Origin: Inonotus obliquus
Lineage: Eukaryota; Basidiomycota; Agaricomycetes; Hymenochaetales; Hymenochaetaceae
NCBI GenBank assembly: GCA_032164295.1
Contig: JAJHTX010000004.1
Location: 3,100,001 to 3,164,000, forward strand
Direction of reading: 5' to 3'
Length of the DNA: 64,000 bases
Within the stretch, counting starts at the first letter, position 1. Each line of letters begins with the position of its first letter. A program made the translations under genes and the position numbers. Below are positions 21,485-31,786 of this stretch, piece by piece. The notes beneath the pieces were generated by a model. It was not told where the DNA came from. It saw only the letters and a list, made by a program, of their open reading frames with translations, and did no database searches.

Positions 21485-21981
21485 TCCGTAACCGTAACCA
21501 GTAAATAATGCAATCAGAACCCTAGTGATCTTGATGTTTACAGCGACGATGATGATCTTCTTCAGACTGTAGAATAGTGCAGAGTAGAACGTATTAAGCA
21601 TCATCTGCGTTGCCAGTTCATCGGTGTGCTGCGCAGTGGAGGTTCCGGAAATGAAACTTGCGAAACTTGCATGTATGCATCGCATTTTTGCTATTATATG
21701 TTGTTTTTTGCGGATTAACGTCAGAGGTATGCATATATATTGAAATATTGATGTTTTGTATCAGAAAATTCAAGGGCTCGCAGACTGGGGTGGACGTAGA
21801 CATGAAGAGAGGAAGGCGGTAAGTATACGTTGACGATTATAGCCATACATGGTAATATTTGAATCTCCGACTAAACATTTTTAGCACACGTGACAATAGG
21901 GGATTGCCAGTCACCACTAGTAGAAGTTTGAAGTTCATGAATAAAGGCACGTGATGTTTCAATAGTCGCCTGCTCTAAAGT

Positions 21982-22812
21982 TGGTGCCTGGCACGGCCTA
22001 TGAAAAATCTGTGACACTTTTACCCGGGCAGAGTTTTAAATATTCTCCATTTATAGTAACTCGCATCGATCTTCATGTCCCACTTTCTGGTCCCCCACTA
22101 AGTCCCTTGAATATGTAGTTCCACAGAATTTGAGTTATTTGTCCCTTCTTTTCAACATTAAAAGGCTTAGAATAACCATTCAATGTGAGATATACCAAAT
22201 CCAAATCGATTGTAGGTGATATTCAGGCAGAATATACAAAACCATTTTTACTTATGTGTCACGTGATCTTATTTTGGCTTTTTTGCACGACCTTATCTTC
22301 CTCTGAAAACACTTATAAAACTCCTTTAAAACTGCTTGGACATCATGTATGTGTGTATTAGGGTAGTTCTGTCAACAATATGCGAAAACAATTGACATAC
22401 TGATGGAGAGATTAGCATATACAGTAGACACAGCAGCATAAATGCTTCCTAGTTCAATGAATTCAGGCTTTCTTGTCATATTTCTTTCACATATATAAAC
22501 CTTAACAAAAAATAAAGATTTTGTTTAAAAAATTTCTTAAGAAGTGTCTTAGTTATTTATATATGTGTCAAAAATCACCATATCTTGGAATCTGTTGGAC
22601 ATTTTTTGTGATTTTTCTTACCACCTTGTTCAGAGTGTCGAAAAATAATTTTTGGACATTTTTTCAGATTTTTTGTAAAGTTGTGGAAGGGAGGACAGGC
22701 CCTCGAATCTCAAAACAAAAAGTGGAACAGGTGAATCCGTGTTGATCGCCGCTTAGCCATGGAAGGGACCGTGGGAATGTCACGGAAATTACATAGGCCG
22801 TGCCAGGTACCA
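21982..22812. mobile_element. Non-autonomous TIR element, 831 bp, different family
   Basis: Ends TGGTGCCTGGCACGGCCTAT and the inverse ATAGGCCGTGCCAGGTACCA, flanked by a perfect 7-bp duplication CTAAAGT (21975-21981, 22813-22819). No coding capacity. The TGGTG start and 7-bp duplication resemble the family at 1278/9487/22819, but the interior is unrelated. It landed exactly on the left border of the next element: the last base of its right duplication is the first base of that element. Confidence 0.82.
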
Positions 22813-22818
22813 CTAAAG

Positions 22819-23841
22819 TGGTGGGGCGCAATCTCCTATTGCCGCACGAGCCAATTTTTTTCAGTCAGAGTTTCAAATCTTACCATATATGGCTGTAATG
22901 GGCCATCTGCATTTACCGCCTTTCTGTCTTCATGTCTACATCCCCTGGCCAGTGATTTCTAGCCTGTTCTTTGACATAGACTCATGTATACAGTACATAT
23001 TCTCCACTTTGTCACATAAATCTGAAATATTAGTCTTATTTATTGAATTTGACGTACATATATGCTAGATGCACAAAACCATGCTTACATGGCCAACTAC
23101 TGTGCCAAATAAGATAGACAAAGAAAAACTTTTTCAACTCTTATCAGTGTTCTTCATCTTAATGATGTCATAAACATCACCTGTAAGCATCGAGATTGTG
23201 CAAGTCTGGTCAGAACTTTTGCTAATTGTATGGACAATTACAGGCTCTCCAAGTCAATGAACAGCATACTGGTCCAGTGCATGATTTGATATCTGCCTAT
23301 TTAATATCAAAGCTCCAGACATGAACTTAAAACTCTTCTTAGTGATGCTGGTGTTTTTTCCTTCAAGTCCTGGTCAGTCTAAGTGATTCGAAGTGGTGTT
23401 CTGTAGTGTCACGTGACCTATTTCTTCCTAATTGAGGCAATTTACATGGAGCAAACTGCGGTAGTACAAGTTGTTTTATTCATCAACCACTTGCAAAATC
23501 ATACAACTCAATGCATTATAAGTATCCTTTCATTCAAGTATTCAAGTCATATAAAAGACATTTCATAAAAAACACCCAGCTCTTGGGATATTGGGCTGAA
23601 ATACTCTGTATCTCAGGTAATACTTGAAAATTTGTGAAACAATTTTGTATGAATTTTGCTTTTGATATAATAAAGTGATAATATGCATGAAAACTTATTT
23701 TTTTTGCATTGTGGAAGGAGGTAATTGAAGTCAAATGTGTCTCTTGAAAACCGGTAAATGCTTAACGCTACGTCGATCACTGGCACGACGCGGCAGGCCT
23801 GTGGGAATGCACGCGGGAGACTTAGGGATTGCTACCCACCA
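22819..23841. mobile_element. Non-autonomous TIR transposon, 1023 bp (copy 2, reversed)
   Basis: Reverse-orientation relative of the 1278-2292 element: start TGGTGGGGCGCAATCTCC and end GATTGCTACCCACCA are degenerate forms of the same inverted ends. Flanks ACTAAAG / CCTAAAG match at 6 of 7 bases. Interior blocks (around 22900-22960, 23160-23290 and 23750-23815) match the other copy inverted. More diverged ends suggest an older insertion. Confidence 0.82.
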
Positions 23842-23859
23842 CCTAAAGTTTCAATATAC

Positions 23860-24455
23860 TATAGAGAAGTCCAGCTGCAATATCTGTAACGTAGAAGATG
23901 TCGTGTAGTGAAAGATGTCTTCAGGCCATATTTTAGCAGTCAGGGGCAGGAATTCGAGGTAAAATTCCATCCAGAGCTCCTTCAATACAATGGAAGGATC
24001 TTAGATATCACTTTCTTCATAAGATCCCAAGTCCCGCTTCCATCATTTAGATCATCTAGGTCTGTATCATTATATAAGTGAATAATTAGTGGGTTATTCT
24101 TGCTCCTTGCTATGTGCTTCTCAGAACTGTTGCGTAGACAGTAGTTCATGTCAATAGTTGACCAGAACACCTGAGTGTCCAACACAGTCTGCCAAAATGC
24201 CCTTGAAACAAATGAAACTTGCTTGATGAGCATGTTCAGACAGGCTTGGCTGACCTCCTCTCTAACCTCACAGAGGTTTTTGATAATTCATGCAAAACCA
24301 TTGTATGGGAAGGCATATGGCTTGTCATTGTGGGATGGGACTCTCTTCATGCATTGATAGGTTAGAATCACTAGACCAATATGAATTTCATGAGCAATAC
24401 TACTTCTTGGTCTATCGTTAGGACTTACTGCAATGCTTGATCTTCATTAGTTGAC
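23860..24455 (-). pseudogene. F-box/LRR gene relic
   Basis: ATG at about 24452 (MSTNEDQALQ) precedes a GTAAGT donor. Downstream, a frame reads CEVREEVSQACLNMLIKQVSFVSRAFWQ, then FWSTIDMNYCLRN and HIARSKNNPLIIHLY. These align with the intact F-box gene at 57708-58985 (LSLVSWKFCRA, NNYCLQEGFDERIARSKNAPLILHI). There is an in-frame TGA before the F-box core and a frame shift near 23985; coding-like LRR sequence (LQILQLDFS) continues to about 23860. It stops next to the transposon end at 23841, so the 3' part is lost or displaced. Confidence 0.7.
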
Positions 24456-24691
24456 ATTGTGCCAACACTGCTAAGGCCTGAGGATGGTAGAGGACAGAGT
24501 GTATCACATACATACAGCAAACTGTGAACGTGATGGAGTCACCCTCACCTGATACGTGTCCAAGTCACAATTAGTTGAATTACAAGGCGTGTGAACAGAA
24601 GAGGGTTTACACAGCGGTCAAGTTCTTACATGATACAATGGTACAAATACAAATACGAGAACAACGATGCTAATCTGGGCTGGCAAAAGAA

Positions 24692-25387
24692 TCAAACTTC
24701 AACTTGACCACCCGCCTTTAAACCACCTGCGTCCTTTGCCTGGGGCCCCTCGTCTCCTTTCGGCGCGTTTCTCGTTGCATCTTGCTTCGTATTCCCGTAT
24801 CTGAGTTTCTGATCCAACTGCTCGGGCTTCTCACCATTGTTCGTCTCAACCGGAGGCTCGTACGGCTCGTCTTTGCTTACGGTGGCATATTCTTCCTTCG
24901 GGTCGTCCCATTGCTGGTTCGGTCTATGAGTTGCCTCGCTTGTCCCATCGACGCGGAACGTCTTGTCTGAGTTCGGTGGGTTTTCGTCCACATCTTTGAA
25001 ATAGCTTTCCGCTGAATGCTTCTCCCCAGCTCCGCTTCGTGCTACGGTAGAGGTATGTAGCTTTCGCTTGCCGCTTTCTATGCCACCGGGTGTCTTTGTA
25101 GAAGATGGGCCTGTCCTGCGTTTCGAGGGCAGTTCTGGATCGGGGGCTGCGTTCCCTTTGCCCATGTCACGGCCTTCGCTACCACCTTTGGAGGACGATG
25201 CATGTTTGAGGTGAGGATTCTGCTTGAGCAGCGTGTGTTCTTTTGGATCGCGTGCTGAATCGGGGACTTGTCCTTTGGTTTTCTTTGCCAGGAATACGCG
25301 CGTTGTTGCATGTAGAGACCGAAAACGAACAGCAGACAGAGTATTGACCGTTCGGGCGTTTGAAAGGAGGATGCGAGGGAGGTACAT
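24692..25387 (-). CDS. Hypothetical protein with mitochondrial-type leader
   Basis: Single exon, 231 aa, ATG at 25387. The first ~35 residues are rich in Arg, Ser and Leu without acids (MYLPRILLSNARTVNTLSAV), which fits a mitochondrial presequence, and LHTSTV near residue 110 could be a second such element. The remainder is hydrophilic and probably disordered, with ESYFKDVDENPP and a GDEGPQAKDAGG tail. Similar small proteins occur across basidiomycetes without a known role. No membrane segment. Confidence 0.7.
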   Translation of the reverse strand: MYLPRILLSNARTVNTLSAVRFRSLHATTRVFLAKKTKGQVPDSARDPKEHTLLKQNPHLKHASSSKGGSEGRDMGKGNAAPDPELPSKRRTGPSSTKTPGGIESGKRKLHTSTVARSGAGEKHSAESYFKDVDENPPNSDKTFRVDGTSEATHRPNQQWDDPKEEYATVSKDEPYEPPVETNNGEKPEQLDQKLRYGNTKQDATRNAPKGDEGPQAKDAGGLKAGGQVEV

Positions 25388-26277
25388 GGTGTGTTGAACG
25401 CAAGGTGGACGGTCGTTGTTCTACACGCCACTGATGAGTGTGCTGAGTTTTACTTCCTTTCATAGTGATGTCATCGTGGCGTGTCGATCATCCCTGCATC
25501 AGAATAGCACGTGCTGCCACATACCCACCTCCACGGTAGCGGCAGAGGCGTGCAATACTCATTGTTCATGCGAAAACACCACTCCTGACCTTGTTGAGTT
25601 ATCTATCTATCGCCATAGTTACTGATTCGAATTTACAGACGCATGCCGCCAAGACGGTGGAATGGAACTTTTGTGGGTTAAACAAAATGCTAGAGCTCAC
25701 GGTGCCCGTCTCCGTTGTGATCTATATGCCGTAAACACGGATCACTATCCGACGGTGTGTTGAAGAACAGAGAATCACAGGATCCGGCCAGGACACCTAT
25801 GTACAAATATACTTTGTGGGCTGGCGGCTCTTGGGTATTCTGGGAAGCGTTGAGACATTGTTTATGATGGTGACCCCTTATACGGCCCAGCGAGTTGAAC
25901 AAGTGCAAGATTCGGGTCGAAGACGGGCATATTGTTGTGAACCTGGTAATTCCCACTTTGTGTAAAGGGTGCTTCCGTACTTACATTTGACGGTAGATAG
26001 AATTGCGGTAAAGGAAAGGTCACGTAATGCTCCGAAATGGAATTTATGATACAGCGTCCCGACGGTTAATTACTGTGCATCACCCATTAACGCACAGTTT
26101 AAGGATTTTTGCTCAACACAAACTCAACATACGCAATTTGTACGAAAAAAATTACACTATGATACAGCCTGCCATCCTAAGAACACAATCCAACGATTTT
26201 TGAGAGGGACTGATGTATGTAAAATATTTTATTGAATTTACGAATGGAGGTGTCGAAAATCGCGCGTCGAAGTGAAA
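25388..26277. other. Intergenic, no gene seen
   Basis: About 0.9 kb. No reading frame with convincing coding character and no structured RNA noticed. Confidence 0.4.
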
Positions 26278-27548
26278 GACCCCTTAACGCACAGTCGTGG
26301 GAAAACTGACTGTGCGTCTCCCGTTGAGTCTTGTCGCACACTTCCTCTACTTAACTCACCGATACACAGCCAATCTCTTTCCGTGCGCATTGAAAGTCTC
26401 ATTGCTGCACTGTCTAAATGCGCATCAGACGAAGATTTTTCCGTTCATCGCCATGTCTGCCAGGCTCTTGTGCTGCAATCGTGTCTTAATCGCAGCGTCA
26501 AACACTTCCCTCCCTCTAACTCTCATCTTCGCACCGATAAACAGCCAATCTCTTTCCATGCACATCGACAGTCTCATTACTGCACTGCTGCACTGTTCAA
26601 GCGCGCATCGGATGAAGATCCCTCCGTGCATCGCCATGTCTGTCAGGTTCTCGTGCTGCTTTTGGCGTCATGGATGGAGAAGGCCGTGCCAGAGATGAAC
26701 AACGTCGCCGAATACATGCTTTACTCAACTTGAGATAAAAGCGAAGACATCGCCATGTCTTTCCGCATGCCGCACTACTTCTGGCGTTTCAGACGGAGAA
26801 GCTCATGCCAGAGATGAACAACGTCGCCGATTATATGCTTTACTCGACTTCAGATACAAACGAAATCGTGGATTTGGAAGCTTGCAAGTTCTGGCTTACC
26901 TTTTGCAGAGGTGACAGATGGCCTACATCGCTTGATTCAATAAATTAGCTACAAAAGCGGCCGAGAAGTATGAAAAACACCATACTTACACCTGTACAAC
27001 TGAATTGCTAATATCAATTTCAATTCTGCATCATTCAGCATGAAACTTTGTAGTTACATATAGTGACATATATACTAGCATAATATCCAAAAGTTGTATG
27101 TTTTCCTTCAGAGGTACAAATAAAAAAAAATTGAAAAGTCGGATTGTATCCAGTTCTCACATGATCAGACTCCAAATTGAGCAGCGTAAACGACATCCTG
27201 TAACTCGACACACAGCTAGTATTATGCTTTGAGATCTTGCACAATATTTCCACTGACCCATAGCTAGTGCTGTACAAAATTCCAGCGCAGAAGCTGCACG
27301 TCTCATAATTGTACCAATAATACAATGCGTGAGAAAGTTCTCAGTTCACAAAAAGTAACTGATTTGGAAAGAATGCTGCACTGTGCGCTCGAGATCTCAG
27401 CATATACTAGGTATTTCTACACCAAAATTTACACGGCAGTAGACATCATCACTGGCTACCTGTGTACAAACTCGTAGGTAGAACGATGAAGATTTGAGTG
27501 AGCTACGGCAAAAGTGTGCGTTAAGGGGTCATTGTGCGTTGAGGGGTC
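26278..27548. mobile_element. Putative inverted-repeat element with internal duplications
   Basis: GACCCCTTAACGCACA at 26278 is answered by the inverse GTGCGTTAAGGGGTC at 27516-27530 and by a second slightly changed copy at 27534-27548. Inside, a ~170-bp unit is tandemly duplicated (about 26338-26505 and 26506-26690, both with CAGCCAATCTCTTTCC and CATCGCCATGTCTG). A ~50-bp unit (GCCAGAGATGAACAACGTCG) occurs at 26689 and 26807. I could not find a clean target duplication, so the element borders are tentative. Confidence 0.5.
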
Positions 27549-29270
27549 ACGCACAGTATATCTCATCGGTGCTGCAAGGACTCGGGATTTGCTCTCGTCC
27601 GTCCTCATCCGCATCCAAACCCCAAGCTCCCGAGAGGTTCCTGTGTGTGTGGTTCCTATGAAAGGATCATAAATCTTCCGGTCACCGGTATTCTTAACAT
27701 TGTGAAATTTGCGACCCCAGCTCCGTTTTGCTAAAATGTATATGGATTCTTCCATCTCTTCCGACGCGATTTTATTACAGATTATCTTTTAATCGCGTCT
27801 GTCTAGACAAAGGAGACAGTTATCTACGCTCTAATACTCAGAGATGATCTTCTACTCGATCTCGGCGCTTGGTCCGTGGATGAATACTATCAGGTTGGTC
27901 AGAACACTGCCTTTACGACCTGGCTCCGTGTCTGGAGGAGGACAAACCTAAATCAAGCAATTCAAACACTCGCACGATTGAAATATGAACTCTCAGTGAC
28001 TAAGGCAGGTTGATTCGAACAGCGGCCCGACTGACTGTGCTCGGCCATTTTAGAAGGCAATAATCCAACTGAAGGCGATAAACAAGTAAATAGTATTTCG
28101 CTTTCACACGTACAGAACTCGGTTGAAGGGGTGGGGTATTTCATACGCTTTGGAAAGGAACCGATTTCTTTTGCACTTTTTCAAGCACGTACTTCTGAGT
28201 TAGTTTGAGTCAGAGTCTGGGGCACATTGCACGTGATCAGATCAACAAATCCAAGCATGAGTCATTAGTACTGAGTATCATTTCAGTTCTCAATTTCAAC
28301 TCCTCGTTCATCGATCTGGACGCGTTTCGACAAGAACTACTCGAATCGTCTGGCTGTAACACAACAAACCAACAATGGGGAATCTCATCTTGTCCACGGT
28401 TCAACCCGACATCAAGGTACTTCGAGTCTGGGAGTGCGACGTGGACGCATCTCTCCACCAGCGTCCCCCAATCCCCACGCTCGACTCGGCTTTCGAGCCT
28501 TTCAAACCTCCTCATCGAGCCGGCGCGGCGGCGCATGTCATAGTTCCGCGATATGTACCGCTGCATTCTTTGTGTATAGTAAGGGTCGTTCGTTGAGCGG
28601 TGAGTGCCGTTCCGTTGTTAACGATAATTACGCCCCAAACTCCGTCAATCTGCAATCGATCTCCTGGGCAATGGCTCCAGGTCAATTCAATCCCTTGAGC
28701 CACCCTTGATTGCGTATGACGCTGTTCTCCGACTCGATGAGCTGCCGGTGGGAAAACTAACAATGAGTCTCCAAATAATGCGATGACATGAATTTGATGC
28801 CTCGACCTCGAATAACGTAAGCATAAGCTTTTCTTCTAGCATCCTGAGCTTAACATCTGTATCTAGCTAGAACTTTCTGACTGTGTTGGATCTTATCTGC
28901 GGGCCTAGTGGAAACGATGCCAGCGAAAGTTGTCTGGACGAAGTGGTCTAGCCTTGAATCAGGACGCAACTGTGAGGATAGAGAGTAACCGTCCGCAGTA
29001 AGACTGATATCATAATTATACCATTTGTCCCTTATCTGACGTCCCCGTGTTTCATCACCCAGAGTTTTCTTAGGGACTGCAAATTGTAATGATTCGGCGG
29101 CGTAGAAGCGCCTGACCAACTTCATCCGTGCCACCATCATCCTTGTGAATATCAATCGAACCTTGGGGCTCTATCGGCGTGTCTCATGGAGCCACCGTTT
29201 CGTATTTCTCTTGGGGAGCTGGATTTCAATAGAGGGGACAACTATTTCCTTATCTGCTGAGGATGATATC
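27549..29270. other. Gene-poor spacer
   Basis: 1.7 kb with only weak open frames. The longest (about 28205-28543, +) shows no domain and ends in repetitive Ser/Pro/Arg. I would not annotate a gene here. Confidence 0.4.
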
Positions 29271-29278
29271 TATATAAA
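29271..29278 (+). promoter_or_regulatory. TATA box of the plus-strand P450
   Basis: TATATAAA, 71 nt upstream of the ATG at 29342, followed by a pyrimidine-rich tract up to the start codon. Well placed for a core promoter. Confidence 0.55.
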
Positions 29279-29341
29279 GGGATCAGGAGGCGACTCCTCT
29301 CCGCTATACTTCTGTCTCGTCTGTTATATCGTTCTCTTGCT

Positions 29342-31525
29342 ATGAATTCGCTCTACTACGTACCGTTGTTGTCTCTTCAGGAGTCATTAGCAGTACCTGT
29401 AGTTGCAGGGCTGGTATGTGCTACTCTTGAGTGAGGTATATCTTCTGAATACTGACTGGTTTTTATCCTCAGGTAACTTATTTCATCTATAAGAAGCTCG
29501 AAATACAGCCATCGAGTCCTATCACTACTGCTGCGCTTCTCCTTGCTTTCCCGATAGCCTCGTCTGCATTTCTTCTCAACCATTGTTCGAGAGTGGTCTC
29601 GATAATTGCTGGCTTCTTTATCTTCCACTCTACTTTCCTGTCAAGCCTTGTGCTGTATCGAGTGTCCCCATGGCATCCACTCGCAAAATATCCGGGGCCA
29701 CTTCTTGCGAAGGTCTCGCAGTTGTGGCTTGCGTATGGAACTGCGACAGGAAAGTGGCACGACAAACTAAAGGAACTGCACGCGCAGTATGGGCCATTCG
29801 TGCGCATCGGTAATTCGGCTGCGAAGTTGTATATTGTTGAATTTAGTGCCACTAATATGATTCGTGCAGGACCCAATCAACTCTCTTTCGTCGATGCTAC
29901 ACTCATCCCGAAGATAATGGGTTCTGATGGAATGCCCAAAGGCCCAAGTATGTTTCCCGGAACATTTATCACCCCATTATCTCCATCTTATGAGGTTTAT
30001 GACAGTGTTCGATGGCGCACGCATCCCACACGTTCCCGCAAACGTCGTAGCTATCCGTGACCTTACAGAGCACACCCAATTACGAAAGCCATGGGCGAAA
30101 GGCTTGAGCTCTGCCTCTATAAAGGAGTACTCACCGACTATCGTCAAGCGTTCGTTGCAGCTCGCGGAGAAGCTCGACGAGTTTGCAGAGAGAAATGAAA
30201 GCGTTGACCTCGTGATGTGGATGAGTCGTTTCGCCTTTGACTTCATGGGTGACATGGTGTACGTGAAATGCGTCAGTGAGCTTTTCTAAGTGCTCATGGT
30301 CTCGCCTTCTAGATTCGGAGGTGCTTTCGAGCTGATGAGCGAGGGGGACACAACAGGTATTTGGGGTATGATTAACGAGCAGATGAAGTATGCCACTATG
30401 CTCCTCTGCATCACAGTCAATCTTTGCTGATCACCTCCTAGAGCACAAGCGCTGCTGCAACGTCTTCCATGGTCGGTTCATATCATGCATAAGCTCCCAT
30501 TTGTGGTTGCCGCCATGGCGAAATTCACGAAGTTCGTCAATACTTGCGTAGCGAAGCGAATGGAGCGGGGACCGAGACAGAAGGACTTGTTCTATCACTT
30601 GGCTAGCGAGGATGTTGAATCCCCGGCGAGTCGTTTGGAAAAATCAACCATGCCTTTCGGTCAAGGTGGTGATAAGCACGCCCTCGCGCTCCTCCGGGAA
30701 AACTGCAAGGTCGCGGTCGTTGCGGGGTCCGACACTACTGCTACGACGCTCAGTAACGTGTTCTATTACTTGTTGACGAACAAGGATGTTCTTTCGAGGC
30801 TGAGGAAGGAGTTGGATGAGGCCTTCCCTCCTGGGGAAGGTGACCCATTTGATTTTGCAAAGCTTTCGGAATGCACTGTTCTGAATGCCGTGATGTGAGT
30901 GAGGTTACATTTCCCATCATTCTTTTCGGTTGACTGATTGATTTTACCCGGTGCGTGATAGAAACGAGACGCTGCGTCTGCAACCGCCCGTCCCTACCGA
31001 CTTGCAACGCGCCCCGGCTGCAGGATCAGGAAGTAAGCAGATCGGAGAACAGTACGTCTTTCGTTATTAATATTGCTGCTTCATTGTTCCATTCTGATGC
31101 ACTGGTAAAGCATTCTACCCGAAGGCACGTCAGTCAATATTCCACCATACGTGCTTCACCGGCAGGCCCGGTATTTCTCTCCGATGCCTGAAAAGTTCTG
31201 GATTGATCGATGGCTCCAAGCTCCGACCTCCGGCTCCAAATCGAGCTCGGATACAGACCCGACCTCAGCACCTTCTCCACACTTTATTCATGATACCTCT
31301 GCGTACATTCCCTTTGCCTATGGCCCAGCGAACTGTGCCGGTAAAGCTCTTGCGCTCTCCGAGATCCGATCTGTCACTACGCTTCTGCTGCAGCGATTTG
31401 ATGTTGAACTCGTTGAGGAACTTAAGGACAAGTATGAGAAAGAGGGACAATGGGAGCGCGAGATTAACAGCTTTTTCGTTTTTAGGCTTGGAGAGTTGAG
31501 GGTGTCGCTGAGGAGAAGGTCGTAA
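29342..31525 (+). CDS. Cytochrome P450 (CYP67-like / 'high nitrogen upregulated' type)
   Basis: Exons 29342..29413, 29473..29809, 29870..29947, 30006..30258, 30313..30387, 30442..30894, 30962..31051, 31111..31525. The total is 1773 nt, 590 aa, long for a P450. The extra length is an N-terminal membrane region with about three hydrophobic segments before YPGPLLAKVSQLW. Downstream come the I-helix AGSDTT (~368), ETLR (~425) and the heme loop FAYGPANCAGK (Cys ~528). This heme loop lacks the usual FGxGxR form but matches this fungal family. All introns are GT-AG. The family assignment rests on overall look; the substrate is unknown. No biosynthetic partner genes lie nearby. Confidence 0.92.
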
Positions 31526-31786
31526 ACATTATATCAATAGCCAAAACACAGCCTGATGTATTTATGTAGAATGTGTAATCTACATGAGCGATAGCAAACA
31601 GTACTACAAGACAAGCATCGGAGACGTGACAAGAGAATCCAAACAACTGCGGTATTTAGGTCAAGACTTTGAGCCAGCAACATTCAAACACCATTCGCAA
31701 AAAACGTCTGAGCATCAAGAGGAAAAAAATGTATGTGAAGGACAGAATGAATCAAAGTTCTCCGGAGACCTTCATGATTGTCTTGT

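Larger units (their letters stand above)
9487..21916. mobile_element. Composite TIR DNA transposon, 12.4 kb, carrying a nested KDZ element
   Basis: The ends are TGGTGACTGGCAATCCC (9487) and its inverse ending at 21916, flanked by a perfect 7-bp duplication CTAGTAG (9480-9486 and 21917-21923; 8-bp reading ACTAGTAG). Removing the nested KDZ element (8191 bp plus one 8-bp duplication) leaves about 4.23 kb: 5' end, transposase-like gene at 10062-13221, 3' end. Ends and subterminal sequence are shared with the ~1 kb elements at 1278 and 22819. I cannot name the superfamily with certainty. The 7-8 bp duplication and the C..H motif in the protein resemble hAT-like/KDZ-like RNase H-fold transposons. 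Confidence 0.9.
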
